In this document: piece by piece, positions 1-9,969 of the stretch
Layout of the letters: the number at the start of each line of letters is the position of its first letter
Numbering within the stretch: the stretch's first letter is position 1
NCBI GenBank assembly: GCA_965199895.1
Contig: CBDATJ010000013.1
Location: forward strand, 22,215 to 86,214
From: Bin55 sp965199895
GTDB taxonomy: Bacteria > Pseudomonadota > Gammaproteobacteria > Pseudomonadales > Azotimanducaceae
Length of the DNA stretch: 64,000 bases
Direction: 5' to 3'
Translations under genes and position numbers: made by a program
The notes under the pieces: model-generated
Database searches by the model: none
The model's input: the letters and a program-made list of their open reading frames with translations, nothing else
Told to the model about the DNA's origin: nothing

Positions 1-934
1 GTGGCCAAGCCATGATTGCATTGCAATAACGTAATACTTCTTCAATTGCATTGGGAATCAGATCTGGAGATTCGCAAATTTCCTCCCATTTATCTCTCTC
101 TGATAGCATCAGCCAAACCCCATGAGCAAGAGAGAGACTCTGGTTGTCTATTCCTGATGTTTGAAATAAGAATATGATGTTTCGCAGATAGTGATTGCTG
201 AATAGAGTGGGGTCGTCTCTACGTAATCGAACCATATTACCCAAGTAGCTATCGTTGGGTTCATTCAATATTTGTTGTAGATATTGACCTGCTGTCGACC
301 AAAGTTCATTGAAGTTTTTTAGCAGACTCAGGCTAGTAGCATCTAGGTCTTGCTTCCTGGTTGAATGGATGTGCATCTTTCCCGCTGGCCAATCTCTCAA
401 ATCGAAATCTTCATCCTTGCCTCCTAGTAGGTTAAACATCGCACGACTCGCAGTCGGTAACAAGATGTCTTGGAGTAGATCAGCTTTACGTTGGTCATAG
501 ATCTCTTCCAAGCATTGATTGAGGATTTCGTGGTGTATTTCACTAAATCGCTCCACATGAGCGGAGGAAAAGCTTCGACCAAAAATGCGTCGATGTCGAC
601 GGTGTTCAGGACCCTCTTCATCAACCAATGCGGGACATAAATCTAAATCAGAAGCATCGATCTGTTCCTGAACTATTCGGCTAATAGGTACGACGGGCTG
701 ACGGACGTTCGAAGGAGAGAAAGTGCTTGGATTTCGCAATACTTTGGAGATGTCTTGATACCTAGAAACTAGCCACCATTCATATTCTGGAACATGCAGT
801 ATAGGGGCATGGGTCCGTGCCCACGTAAAGAACCCATGAGGATCAGCAAAGTATCTGTTGAGGGGGGATTCAGACGCACTACCAACGAAGTTTGTTAGGA
901 ATTGTTCAAAATCCGAACTGCTAGCTTGCGACAT
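1..934 (-). CDS. cytochrome P450, 3' part outside the window
   Basis: Reading the minus strand from the ATG at 934 gives 311 uninterrupted codons that run off the window start. The protein has the P450 helix-C motif EGPEHRRHRR (residues 107-116, family form 'PPEHTRLRR'), followed by FGRSFSSAHVERF. An I-helix-like stretch lies around 253-275 and an ExxR motif (E299-V-L-R302 in AIEEVLRY) near the end. The haem-binding Cys loop would lie beyond the edge, so activity cannot be judged. The I-helix reads S-G-I-D-N-Q-S (260-266). The Asp of the usual (A/G)Gx(D/E)T(T/S) is kept, but the proton-relay Thr is Asn. The gene diverges from the NHLM transport operon across 182 bp, which fits a tailoring enzyme for the peptide product. 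That role is inferred from position. The family call is firm and the substrate is unknown. Confidence 0.88.
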   Translation of the reverse strand, partial: MSQASSSDFEQFLTNFVGSASESPLNRYFADPHGFFTWARTHAPILHVPEYEWWLVSRYQDISKVLRNPSTFSPSNVRQPVVPISRIVQEQIDASDLDLCPALVDEEGPEHRRHRRIFGRSFSSAHVERFSEIHHEILNQCLEEIYDQRKADLLQDILLPTASRAMFNLLGGKDEDFDLRDWPAGKMHIHSTRKQDLDATSLSLLKNFNELWSTAGQYLQQILNEPNDSYLGNMVRLRRDDPTLFSNHYLRNIIFLFQTSGIDNQSLSLAHGVWLMLSERDKWEEICESPDLIPNAIEEVLRYCNAIMAWP

Positions 935-1031
935 GTGATAGGTTAAATGAGTATAGAAAAGTGGAATTGTGTGGATTTTAAATAGCACCCTAACCAGTTT
1001 GAGATGATTCTGGAGCTGATTTCAGTTATTG

Positions 1032-1037
1032 TATAAT
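1032..1037 (+). promoter_or_regulatory. possible -10 box upstream of the NHLM operon
   Basis: A perfect TATAAT lies 79 bp before the ATG at 1117, in the divergent gap between the P450 and the transport operon. No convincing -35 hexamer is seen at 16-18 bp spacing, so the assignment is tentative. Confidence 0.35.
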
Positions 1038-1116
1038 ATTACTCTTAAACTCATTGGAGGAGGGTACCTCAACCTTCAGGGTATGGTTCAGTTTCATGTT
1101 TTGATTAGGATTTCTG

Positions 1117-2178
1117 ATGGCTGTTAGAGCAAATGATAGACATAGAATCCATTTGGATGGATTTGACCAATTAGCTAACTTAGCGAGCAGAATGATTCCA
1201 AGTGCTCTGATTGATTCAGACTCCTGGTCTGCTATTTCAAACAGGGTGGACCCCATTGGTCAACTTGCTAGCGGTACCACATATTGTTTAGAGTGTCGGT
1301 TGCAGAAACCAGAAGCAGACGCAGATCTGACTATTGGTATGGGATGCGGTAGTGAACTCGCACATTTGGTCTTAGAGTACAGTCAAACTCAGGATTCCAC
1401 TCTTCAATTTCTCTCACCCTTTCTGAATGAATGGTGTAGACCAGACTCCTACGTAGCAAAAAACGCAGATTTCTTAGCACTGGAGTACGATTTTGTTGAA
1501 GTTGAGGGAGTGTTGCCCCCACGTGTATTTCTCCGGAGTGACGCAGGGCAAATTGGATTTCAGCGATTGGATGTCTTGCAACAGGCCATTTCCTTAATCA
1601 CCGGTTGGGAGAACTTTGATGGGATAATGCATGCGATCGCTCGTGTATTTGATGCGATGTCTTCCACTACAGGCGCCATCAACTGGTTTGGAGATTTCGT
1701 GGATGGTGAACCCAAAACGGTAAGACTGTTAGTTCGTGATCTGGGAATTCACACAACCGAATTTTTAACACGTTGTGGATGCAGCAGTACTACTGAAACG
1801 ATACAGAACATACGGCAACAATTTGACGATTACGGGACACATAGCGTCGCTGTTTCTCTAGATGTAACTGAAGACCAGATTACTCCAAACCTGTGTCTTG
1901 AAATATCTCACGGTGGCAATGTGGACTTTGATTGGACTAACACTTTCGACCTCCTAGAAGCAAAGTTGCACTGCTTACCAGAAAAGGTTGAAGCACTGAG
2001 ACAATTAGTGTCTAATGAAAGGTTCTATAGTCCTTCAGGGATCTGGGATGTTCATTGTAATCTTAATCACATTAAAGTATTACCCGCGAGTAAAACCGCT
2101 ACTATTCAAGAGTCCTTGGAGCAAAAGACTCTGAGAATCAAAGCATATATTGTTTGTGTGGGCTTATTCAAAGGATAG
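1117..2178 (+). CDS. NHLM-locus companion protein, function unknown
   Basis: 353 aa, soluble, with no signal peptide or membrane segment. I do not recognise a characterised enzyme. It is a diverged paralogue of the protein at 10355-11443. Shared landmarks are an N-terminal DxFDQL/EQFNEVL helix, a central ITGWENFD / SVGWIVTP segment, and a C-terminal block with CLPEKVEAL (CLPEKYDALLAWP in the paralogue), then NHIKV (VHMKLVF) and a final KAY. It is the first gene of a tight plus-strand run with the fusion protein and both ABC transporters, and a third, decayed copy sits at 8250-8700. Its constant place beside the precursor and exporters suggests a role in modification or recognition of the peptide. 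That is inference only. An AGGA sequence about 8 bp upstream supports the ATG at 1117. Confidence 0.8.
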   Translation: MAVRANDRHRIHLDGFDQLANLASRMIPSALIDSDSWSAISNRVDPIGQLASGTTYCLECRLQKPEADADLTIGMGCGSELAHLVLEYSQTQDSTLQFLSPFLNEWCRPDSYVAKNADFLALEYDFVEVEGVLPPRVFLRSDAGQIGFQRLDVLQQAISLITGWENFDGIMHAIARVFDAMSSTTGAINWFGDFVDGEPKTVRLLVRDLGIHTTEFLTRCGCSSTTETIQNIRQQFDDYGTHSVAVSLDVTEDQITPNLCLEISHGGNVDFDWTNTFDLLEAKLHCLPEKVEALRQLVSNERFYSPSGIWDVHCNLNHIKVLPASKTATIQESLEQKTLRIKAYIVCVGLFKG

Positions 2179-2183
2179 ATAGT

Positions 2184-3134
2184 ATGGCTAGTTTTGGTGG
2201 TAGCATCTACAGAGAGAGTGCAGTAGTTAAAAATACACAACCTGAATCACTGGATACAAGAGTTCAATTGACTACGCCTCAAGAGTGGATAGTATTGGTA
2301 CTGATGGGCTTAATACTAATCACCATTGTGTGTTGGGGCGTGTTTGGGAGTGTCGAAAACACAGCAAGAATGGAAGGGACTCTGATTCTTGCAGGAGAAC
2401 GCCACATAGTACGAGCACACACTTCAGGTGTAGTCACGGGTGTAGAAAAAATCCCAGGAGAGATAGTCACGACTGGTCAACTGCTGGTACAAGTTGCTCA
2501 ACCTGAGTTAGCTCAATTGCTAGACTTCTATTCATTACAACAGCGAGCGGAAGACGAATCTCGATCAATTCGTGAACAGCAAGAATATTTCGAACAAGCA
2601 CCAGTAGTTCCTAATTCCGAGTTAAATGGGCGAGATTCATTCAACCAAATTCAGGGAATGATGGGGGTTTCGAGTACCGCAGACGGAGTAATAACGACAA
2701 CATTGGTTGAAACCGGTGACACAATCAACATAGCACAGCCGATAGCTCATGTTGTATCAGGTATTTTCGACGCGGCGCACTTCATTGCGGTGATAACTAC
2801 TGAGGATGCAGAAGAGTATTCGGTTGGAACACCTGCACAAATTAGTTGCAAATACGTTGCCGAAGGGGAACCTTTAGATGCGGAACTCGTATCAGTTTCC
2901 ACTAGAGCCGAGCCCATACCCGATTGGATATTAGCAATTTCACCTAAATTCACTGGGATAGAGGAAGGTTATGTCCTTCGATTTAGTGTCTCTAGCCTTT
3001 CGGAAACTGTATCAGAACAATCCTTCGCTACGCTTGAGGGTGAACAATGTCGCATTGAGATGAAGATTGGTAAGAGGTCTCCGCTTAGCTTCCTCTTGCA
3101 ACCGAGGGGCAGTAGTTCAGGCCAGTCTAGCTAA
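2184..3134 (+). CDS. HlyD-like membrane fusion protein of NHLM export system
   Basis: About 316 aa. One membrane segment near residues 37-57 (WIVLVLMGLILITIVCWGVF) is followed by a biotinyl-lipoyl/HlyD-type half-motif (HIVRAHTSGVVTGVEKIPGE) and a second barrel-like region towards the C terminus. The layout is that of NHLM secretion proteins that bridge an inner-membrane ABC exporter to the periplasm. An in-frame start at 2154 exists, but it overlaps the previous gene by 25 bases. The ATG at 2184, preceded by AAGGA, is preferred. The hairpin region between the lipoyl halves is short, so the periplasmic coil is small compared with classical HlyD. Confidence 0.85.
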   Translation: MASFGGSIYRESAVVKNTQPESLDTRVQLTTPQEWIVLVLMGLILITIVCWGVFGSVENTARMEGTLILAGERHIVRAHTSGVVTGVEKIPGEIVTTGQLLVQVAQPELAQLLDFYSLQQRAEDESRSIREQQEYFEQAPVVPNSELNGRDSFNQIQGMMGVSSTADGVITTTLVETGDTINIAQPIAHVVSGIFDAAHFIAVITTEDAEEYSVGTPAQISCKYVAEGEPLDAELVSVSTRAEPIPDWILAISPKFTGIEEGYVLRFSVSSLSETVSEQSFATLEGEQCRIEMKIGKRSPLSFLLQPRGSSSGQSS

Positions 3135-3152
3135 AAAACAGGATTTAGTTCT

Positions 3153-5327
3153 ATGGGTTGGTTACGTTCCATATTTCGCGTCCGTACACCACTGGTCCTG
3201 CAGATCGAAGCAGCTGAGTGCGGGGCTGCTTGTCTGACTTCGATTCTCGGTTGGTACGGTCGTTGGGAACGACTAGAAGATGTTCGAACTGCTTGTGGGA
3301 TTGGTCGAGACGGTTGCTCTATGGGGGACATCGTTCGTGCAGCAAAGGAGTACGGATTAGTAGCACAAGGTTGGAAGCAAGAGATTGAAGATCTTGAAAA
3401 TTTAAATCTTCCCATCATACTATTTTGGGAATTTCGACATTTCGTAATCCTTGAAGGAATCAGCAAGGGAAAATTTCACATCAATGATCCCGCGCATGGA
3501 CGACGAACGATAGATAAGGAAGGTATTGATCGCGGGTACACGGGTGTTGTCGTCACCGTAGAACCTTCAGAGTCTTTCCAGCGCAATAAGAAACCTCCCA
3601 GTGTAATGCGTCAACTGTGGCCCTGGATCAAAGACTTTAAACCAGCGCTTGTTATAGCTGTTTTAGCTGGACTCCTATTAGCTGTACCATTTGTAGCTGC
3701 GCCAGTTTTATTGGGTTTGTTTGTTGACTATGCGCTCCAAACTGGGGATTCAGCATGGCGGATGGGCCTCATTGCTGTTATGGCTTCAACTGCTGTCATT
3801 GCGTATGTGCTAACCTGGTTTCGTCAAAAAGCACTCAGGAAATTAGCCATCAGCATGGCGATCACACAATCGGATCACTTTGTTGGTAGACTGTTGAAAC
3901 GACCGGTGCAGTTCTTTAATCAACGGATGACTGGAGATTTGATTTCACGAACTCAGTCGATTGAACACATTGCAAATTTCGGTGTGAATCAAACTGTCAG
4001 TGTGCTAGTCGATCTGACGATGAGTCTAGCGTTTTTGTCGTTGATGTTTGCCTATTCACCGATACTCGCTTCGGTCATCGCATTGATTGCAATGATTTGC
4101 GGATTTATAGCCAGATTAGCTAATCGAAATCAGACCGATAATGGTCACTGTTTTAGACGAGAACAAGGGCTGTTAGCAGGAATCGGTTTCATCGGCTTAA
4201 AAAATATTGGAGCGGTTCGTGCGACTGCCGGTGAAGACGATTTATTCACCCGTTGGAGTGGGCACCAGGCCCGAGAAATCAATGCTCGACAGGTTTTTGA
4301 GGAAACAGGTCACATCACCAGTGCGGTACCCACATTCTTTGTGTCTATCGGAGGTGTTGCTGCACTAGGACTAGGTGGCTGGCAAGCAATGGCTGGTTCG
4401 ATGTCACTGGGAACCATGATTACCTTTTACATGCTATCTTGGAGTTTTCTGCAACCTATCGGCCGCTATGTACAGTTCATTGAACTCTTGCGAACGCTGG
4501 AAGCAGAAATCCACCGCTTACAGGAAATTTCTGGAACTCAAGAGTCTGAGCCAAAAACTGAGTCGAAAACGGAAGGTATTGCAACTGTCGGTGGAAGGCT
4601 TCGATTACGGGGTAGGGTTGAATTGATAAATGTGACGTTCGGATTTACCCCCCAAAAACCACCTTTCATTGAGAACTTTAATTTGGTAATCGAACCTGGA
4701 CAGCGAGTAGCAATCGTGGGTCCAAGTGGTTCAGGTAAATCTACTCTATCGTATTTGGTTTCAGGGATCTATACGCCATGGAGTGGAAAAATCTTGTTTG
4801 ATGGGATGGAACGTGAAGAGATACCGATTGAGGTTCTTCGTGACTCAATTTCAGTGGTCATGCAAAGCTCAGCTCTCATTACCGGGAGTGTGCGCGATAA
4901 CCTCACACTTTGGGATCCCAATGTTCCTGATTCTCTAGTGGTTGCTGCAGCTCGTGATGCAGACATTCATGAAGAGATCATAGTGCGCTCAAATGGTTAT
5001 AGCACAATTGTTGAAGAAGACGGGCGTAACTTTAGTGGAGGACAGCGACAGAGGCTTGAAATTGCTCGCGCACTCGTTCCCAATCCTTCAGTATTAGTAC
5101 TAGACGAAGCCACTGCTTCACTTGATGCAATTACCGAGGTTCGAATTGATGATGCGATACGTCGACGTGGATGTTCTTGTTTGATCGTAGCACACCGTTT
5201 AAGCACCATTCGAGACTGTGATCGAATCATTGTCCTCAAAAATGGACAAGTAGTTCAAGACGGCACCCATGACGAACTAGTCGAAATCGAAGGTATGTTG
5301 TATCGGGAATTGGTTCATGCCCACTAA
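3153..5327 (+). CDS. NHLM peptidase-containing ABC transporter (C39 + TM + NBD)
   Basis: 724 aa, full length for a PCAT-type exporter that cleaves a leader after Gly-Gly and pumps out the product. The N-terminal C39 peptidase has the oxyanion Gln17, catalytic Cys23 (in ECGAACL), His96 (RHFVIL) and Asp112 (NDPAHG). A six-helix transmembrane domain occupies about 155-470. The nucleotide-binding domain has Walker A GPSGSGKST (523-531), signature FSGGQRQR (from 627), Walker B VLVLDEAT and the switch AHRLS. All catalytic residues are present, so it should be active. It precedes and overlaps the next transporter gene by 11 bp, an NHLM signature arrangement. The obvious substrate is the NHLP precursor at 11634-11909, which ends in a GG site. 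Confidence 0.95.
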   Translation: MGWLRSIFRVRTPLVLQIEAAECGAACLTSILGWYGRWERLEDVRTACGIGRDGCSMGDIVRAAKEYGLVAQGWKQEIEDLENLNLPIILFWEFRHFVILEGISKGKFHINDPAHGRRTIDKEGIDRGYTGVVVTVEPSESFQRNKKPPSVMRQLWPWIKDFKPALVIAVLAGLLLAVPFVAAPVLLGLFVDYALQTGDSAWRMGLIAVMASTAVIAYVLTWFRQKALRKLAISMAITQSDHFVGRLLKRPVQFFNQRMTGDLISRTQSIEHIANFGVNQTVSVLVDLTMSLAFLSLMFAYSPILASVIALIAMICGFIARLANRNQTDNGHCFRREQGLLAGIGFIGLKNIGAVRATAGEDDLFTRWSGHQAREINARQVFEETGHITSAVPTFFVSIGGVAALGLGGWQAMAGSMSLGTMITFYMLSWSFLQPIGRYVQFIELLRTLEAEIHRLQEISGTQESEPKTESKTEGIATVGGRLRLRGRVELINVTFGFTPQKPPFIENFNLVIEPGQRVAIVGPSGSGKSTLSYLVSGIYTPWSGKILFDGMEREEIPIEVLRDSISVVMQSSALITGSVRDNLTLWDPNVPDSLVVAAARDADIHEEIIVRSNGYSTIVEEDGRNFSGGQRQRLEIARALVPNPSVLVLDEATASLDAITEVRIDDAIRRRGCSCLIVAHRLSTIRDCDRIIVLKNGQVVQDGTHDELVEIEGMLYRELVHAH

Positions 5328-8238
5328 ATCCTCAGTTCAAGTAAACGCCACTAGCGACAAAGCTAGAGAGCAACTCACTGAGTTTGCGCTGATGCAAGGG
5401 CATGCTGTTCTTACTTCCGGAAATCAACCTATTCAACTTGAAAACCCTAACAGGGTATGGTTTGTCGAGTGTGGAACTCTTGATATATTTCTTGTAGGTC
5501 AAAGAGACGGCTCATCAGAGGCTCCTTTCCAGCACGTGATTCGACTAAACGAGGGTAGCTTAGCCTTTGGTGCAAAAGGATTTGAAGAGATGCGATTGGT
5601 CGCTAAGGGATTACCAGGGACCAAGCTTCGCGAACTTCCGATTACTGATTTGGTTCAGGAACAGGGAGAAAACTCAGAGGATATACTGAATTGCTTCTAT
5701 GACGATGTAGATACTTGGGTGAGTGGCATGTTGGCGACGATTGCTAGCAAGATTATCCCTCGTCCACGTTCAGATGTATTACTCAGAGCTTCTGAATCTA
5801 AAGAAGTAGACGGTACACTTTCCAGTGTCAGTGGAGTACTTTGGCTCGACGGGGAGGCGCAACTTTTTGGTACTGAAGAATCCGAAGAAGATGAGCTAGT
5901 TCCTATCACCCCCGACTCGTGGGCCGTTATGTACGGTGTAGGATCTGTTAGTGCTCATACTACGAAGTCGGTAAGCACATCGACTTTGCTATCCAGTACA
6001 TTACCTGCATTTCATCGTCTTGTCTTCCAATCGGAAATCTTTAATCGCAAGATGATCTTAGCAGATCAAGCCAATTTGCGTGACGCTAGTTTGGGTTGGC
6101 GACAACGTGATGAAACTCAAGCACGTGAGCACTTACTTGGTCTCCTCGCTCCAGATGCTCCGAGAGTCTCCAGTGGTAACGAATTGATTGCTGCTATTCG
6201 CATGGTAGCTAAGCAAGAACATATCAAGATTCGCGAGCCAGTATTACCGGCTGGAGAACTTCCAGTGTTACAAGATATAGTTCGAGTGTCTGGTGTTCGA
6301 ACAAGAAAAGTATTACTCTCTACACAGGATCGATGGTGGCGCACAGATAGTGGAGCGTTGCTAGCCTATCGAAATAGTGATCACTCACCCGTTGCTCTAT
6401 TACCAGGTTGGGCTGGGACTTATCGTTTATTTGATCCCAAAACCGGACGTTTCACACGAGTTACCCGAGAGATTGCCAAGAGTTTGGAAGAGGATGCTTG
6501 GATGCTTTATCGTCCTCTACCCGATGATTCAGCTATCGGTATGAAAGATCTGTTTGCAGGTGCATCCGGTAGATTTGCTTCAGACATCGCTCGAGTAGTC
6601 ATTACGGGGTTAGCAGCTAGTATCCTAGCTTTGGTTCCCGCAGCTGGAGCAGGCTACTTTATTCGTATTTTGATACCACAAGGTGTGTTGGGAGGACTGG
6701 TTCAGTTCGTATTGCTGCTTGGTTTATTCGCGTTTACTGCTGCATTAGCGCAAGTGCTTAGAGGTACTGCATTGATGCGGATTGAAGCTCGACTATCGAC
6801 CCGTTTGACTGCAGCTGTGTGGGATCGATTGCTGAGATTAACCAACGAGTTTTATCGCAAACATAGTTCAGGTGATTTAGCACTAAGAGTACAAGCATTT
6901 CAAAGTGTGCGAGATAAGCTAGCAGGTACAACAGCAGCAGCACTTCTTTCAGCCGTTTTCATGCTCCCTTCTATCGGGTTGGTGTTTTTCTTTGACATTC
7001 GTCTTGGATGGATGAGTTTAGGTGCAGGAGTGGTCGCACTGTTCGTGATGCTCTTACTTGGATTAATGCAGATACCCGCTCAGCGAGAAAAACTATTACA
7101 TGAGCGTGCATTAACTAGCCTTCTTTCCCAGTTCATTAGTTGTATCAGCAAGCTACAGACGGCTGGTGCTGAAGGGACTGCACGAGGAGCTTGGGCTAGA
7201 CTCTATCGTGAGCAAAAATCTGCTGAAATTCGAGTAGGAGTGTTGAGTGAACACCTCGCTGCTTTTGGTGCAGCAGTTCCTCCTCTGGCTGCAGCAGCAC
7301 TGTTTACGGTAGCTGGAATTCCGGGAGCGGGTGGACCAGATGTGGGTGATTTTCTTGTAGTTTATCTTGCTTCAATGGTCTTCTACGCAGCCATCATTGC
7401 ATTTGGTTCGGTACTAGATTCTGTTTCTTCAGTAGTTCCTGCGGCTGAGCAGGTCACTCCGATTTTGAGAGCAGTACCGGATACGGGAACCAAAACCAAT
7501 GAGACTATAGTACTACAGGGAGAATTGAGGATAGAAGAGGTTAGTTTCGGTTATGGTCCCTCCGGTGCTCAAATACTAGACCGTGTTTCAATCCACGCAA
7601 AACCAAGTGAATTTATCGCGATTGTTGGTGAATCCGGAGCAGGCAAGAGTACACTCATCAGATTAGCACTCGGACTGGAGATTCCGAGGTCTGGAGCAGT
7701 CTACTACGATGGAATAGATCTCAAACATCTTGACTCTGTCGCAGTGAGAAGACAAATTGGGGTAGTGCTCCAGGATCAATCAGTGCAAGTCGGTACGGTT
7801 CTGAACGCCATTATTGGGTTGGACCACTCATTGACCATTGACGATGCGTGGAGAGCTGCAAAGCTCGCTGCGGTAGATCAGGATATAGCTGCAATGCCAA
7901 TGGGAATGTACACTCCGATGTCGGAACAGTCGAACACCGTTTCAGGTGGGCAAATACAACGGATTCGGATTGCTCAAGCTCTAGTTAAGAATCCACGTCT
8001 ACTCATCATGGATGAAGCAACCAATTGGTTGGACAGAAAGAATCAAGCAGCAGTCATGAATGGTGTTCGTGAATCTTCGGCTACTAGGATAGTTATCGCT
8101 CACCGAATTTCGACCATTCGTGAAGCTCATCGAATTTACGTGTTAGAGCAGGGACGGGTCGTCCAAGTAGGACGATTCGATGAGTTAGCAGAGCAAGATG
8201 GTGCGTTCCAAAACCTAATTCGTCGTCAGATGACTTAA
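5317..8238 (+). CDS. NHLM second ABC transporter (long N-terminal region, no peptidase)
   Basis: 973 aa, typical of the second ATP-binding permease of NHLM systems. It has a long soluble N-terminal region (~1-420) without C39 catalytic residues, a transmembrane domain (~425-710), and an NBD with Walker A GESGAGKST (771-779), signature VSGGQIQR (from 875), Walker B LLIMDEATNWLD and AHRIS. It probably pairs with the peptidase-containing transporter, whose stop codon it overlaps by 11 bases. The function of the long N-terminal region is not established; parts resemble the cyclic-nucleotide-sensor-like region reported for this family (from memory, unverified). No terminator is evident directly after its stop. 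Confidence 0.92.
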   Translation: MPTKSSVQVNATSDKAREQLTEFALMQGHAVLTSGNQPIQLENPNRVWFVECGTLDIFLVGQRDGSSEAPFQHVIRLNEGSLAFGAKGFEEMRLVAKGLPGTKLRELPITDLVQEQGENSEDILNCFYDDVDTWVSGMLATIASKIIPRPRSDVLLRASESKEVDGTLSSVSGVLWLDGEAQLFGTEESEEDELVPITPDSWAVMYGVGSVSAHTTKSVSTSTLLSSTLPAFHRLVFQSEIFNRKMILADQANLRDASLGWRQRDETQAREHLLGLLAPDAPRVSSGNELIAAIRMVAKQEHIKIREPVLPAGELPVLQDIVRVSGVRTRKVLLSTQDRWWRTDSGALLAYRNSDHSPVALLPGWAGTYRLFDPKTGRFTRVTREIAKSLEEDAWMLYRPLPDDSAIGMKDLFAGASGRFASDIARVVITGLAASILALVPAAGAGYFIRILIPQGVLGGLVQFVLLLGLFAFTAALAQVLRGTALMRIEARLSTRLTAAVWDRLLRLTNEFYRKHSSGDLALRVQAFQSVRDKLAGTTAAALLSAVFMLPSIGLVFFFDIRLGWMSLGAGVVALFVMLLLGLMQIPAQREKLLHERALTSLLSQFISCISKLQTAGAEGTARGAWARLYREQKSAEIRVGVLSEHLAAFGAAVPPLAAAALFTVAGIPGAGGPDVGDFLVVYLASMVFYAAIIAFGSVLDSVSSVVPAAEQVTPILRAVPDTGTKTNETIVLQGELRIEEVSFGYGPSGAQILDRVSIHAKPSEFIAIVGESGAGKSTLIRLALGLEIPRSGAVYYDGIDLKHLDSVAVRRQIGVVLQDQSVQVGTVLNAIIGLDHSLTIDDAWRAAKLAAVDQDIAAMPMGMYTPMSEQSNTVSGGQIQRIRIAQALVKNPRLLIMDEATNWLDRKNQAAVMNGVRESSATRIVIAHRISTIREAHRIYVLEQGRVVQVGRFDELAEQDGAFQNLIRRQMT

Positions 8239-8249
8239 GATCGTTAGAA

Positions 8250-8700
8250 GGTATATAGACAATCTGCTAGTTTAAAGAATGAATCTAAAGGCTGGTAGCC
8301 AGTAGAATAAACTTTGCTGAATGTTAACTCATGCTCCTGTGGTTCGACAAAATCAAGCTTCAGGTGAATGAACTCAGCTGACCAAACTACTCCCTTGGTG
8401 CATTAGTATTCCCTTATTGACTAATTAATTAGTGCATCAAATTTCTCGGGCGACAAAGTTCTTTCTAACGCGACTTACGAGTACTGGTTTCCAATCATGA
8501 GTTCGCCGTGTACAGTGTACTGGTGGCTTTTGGAACAATTGATACCAATCTTTGGGATGATACCGGAGCATGAACTCCGATGTCCACACGAATGAGGATG
8601 ATGAATTCTTCAAGAGAGCTAATTACCTCGATGATTGTTCAGAGGGTTCTGGACTCCCAATTTGGTCTAGTACTCAGGTATTTGTTGGATTCAAACGGGC
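8250..8700 (-). pseudogene. decayed copy of the NHLM companion gene
   Basis: The minus-strand DNA aligns by eye with the 3' half of the companion gene at 10355-11443, but only in broken frames. Recognisable pieces are IHLKLDF..EPQEHEL followed by STGYQPLDSFF (intact copy: VHMKLVFEPQKHEL ... ATGYLFLEEFL), PEKFDALIN (intact: PEKYDALLAW) and RVDIGV (intact: RLDIGV). Stops and frame changes separate the pieces, and the 5' half cannot be followed with confidence beyond about 8700. With the decayed precursor at 9970-10201 it forms a second companion + precursor cassette in the same orientation as the intact one. Confidence 0.75.
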
Positions 8701-9290
8701 AGGTAATATCTTTAATTAGTCTTTCGGTCGATTAACCATTATTCGACTGCTAGCGGGCAGTTCATTGCAAAAAACTTGGTCAAGTATCGCAAGTGTAGCT
8801 AAGTCTAACCAACCGATATGAAGAACCTACTCAACTACTTCCCCTGAATTGGAGTTGGTCTAGGGTGCTCGTTAGTTTCAGGACTGTGTTTTGGATTGTA
8901 GTACAGAATCTTCCACTAAACTTGTTGGACTTTCATAGATGTCGAACCCTCAACGAAGAACAGTACCAATGGTAGGTATCGTAAATATTTGTATAGTTTC
9001 AATAGTTATTTCTAATGAAACCGCGAAGAAACTTAACGCTGAGTGCAAGCATGAGCCGTAGGTCAGCCTTTGATTCAGGATAAACAGATGCAAGTTCGCG
9101 AAGTTCGAGAGATTGACACAACCTGTTGTCAAGGTGGATACGAGCACACAGCGAAAGAACACGTCGACGCTGAAGTTATGAGAAGGATGAGAAAGAACGA
9201 ATCATCTGCCTCAAGAGCAGAGATAGAGTTTAAACAATACATCGAACTACTTTGGTACAGTGAAAGTGTTATCAAGTGATTCGTGAAGTA
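8701..9290. other. non-coding stretch, probably decayed DNA
   Basis: No supported gene. The segment may still hold the unrecognisable 5' half of the decayed companion gene on the minus strand and the start of the transposase relic on the plus strand. A 69-codon plus-strand reading frame at 9070-9279 has no recognisable features and ends just before the relic. Confidence 0.4.
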
Positions 9291-9700
9291 GAAACACCTA
9301 TCCGTTAGCAATTTCGTGCCGATATCAGTTACTGGAAGTGGCATCACCTCCCAGAAAAAGAACTGTGGTTGTCGAGCATGATAAAGCAAAGTTCCACGAA
9401 TATCACCAAGCGTTTGGTTATCGACGAGTGACGATTCGCTGCTTTTAGAGGGGTGGATGTGAGCTCACTCCTCAGAGATATATGATGCAGGAGCGAGAAT
9501 GTGCGAGGTGCAGACCGAGTTCTAAACGTAATCCTCCCGCGAGCAAGCGGTTGCTGAAGCGCGTATTCGTCTGTCGGTCAATTCGAGCCAAGCGACCGAA
9601 TCAGAAGTAGGTATCAGACCTGACTGAAATTCGGACTTGAGAGGGTAAGAGTCTTTTTGCCAGGTAAGGAATAGTACGATGGCGAAGCGCACTGGTGAGG
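9290..9700 (+). pseudogene. relic of an IS3-family transposase (OrfB)
   Basis: A single frame from about 9385, interrupted by several stop codons, reads EYHQAFGYRRVTIR, then TPQRYMMQERE, and later RPNQK*VSDLTEIRT*EGKSLFA. These match the order of IS3-family OrfB landmarks: the helix-turn-helix 'H..YGYRR.T..L' block, 'R.MRE', and the start of the DDE domain 'PNQ.W..D.T.I.T.EG..YL'. At the first stop in RPNQK*VSD, TAG stands where TGG (Trp) is expected. The DDE domain is lost after the first Asp region. Terminal inverted repeats were not found. It lies inside the decayed cassette and may have caused or followed its breakdown. Confidence 0.6.
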
Positions 9701-9969
9701 ATACTGAGGAAATGATTTTCATTCAGACCGAAGGAGTCAATAGACCAGCTATGCGGTTCAAAATTGGTGAAGTCACACAGGTTGATCTCCGCATGGGCAT
9801 GGGAGGGTGGTAGCCGTAGAACATGCGCTGCTGAGAGTATTCGGTCATCCCAAGCGTCACGAAGCTGATATATCCCAGTGTCTAAGAAAAGATGCCACAT
9901 ACTCATCAACGACGATATCGTCAAGATGCGCCATCGGCTGCGAAGAGCTTAAGAGAAAGGACGCTGATG

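Noticed and set aside
9601..9924. 107-codon minus-strand frame inside the transposase relic region
   Set aside because: Its DNA is better explained by the broken IS3-type frame on the plus strand; no protein family recognised.
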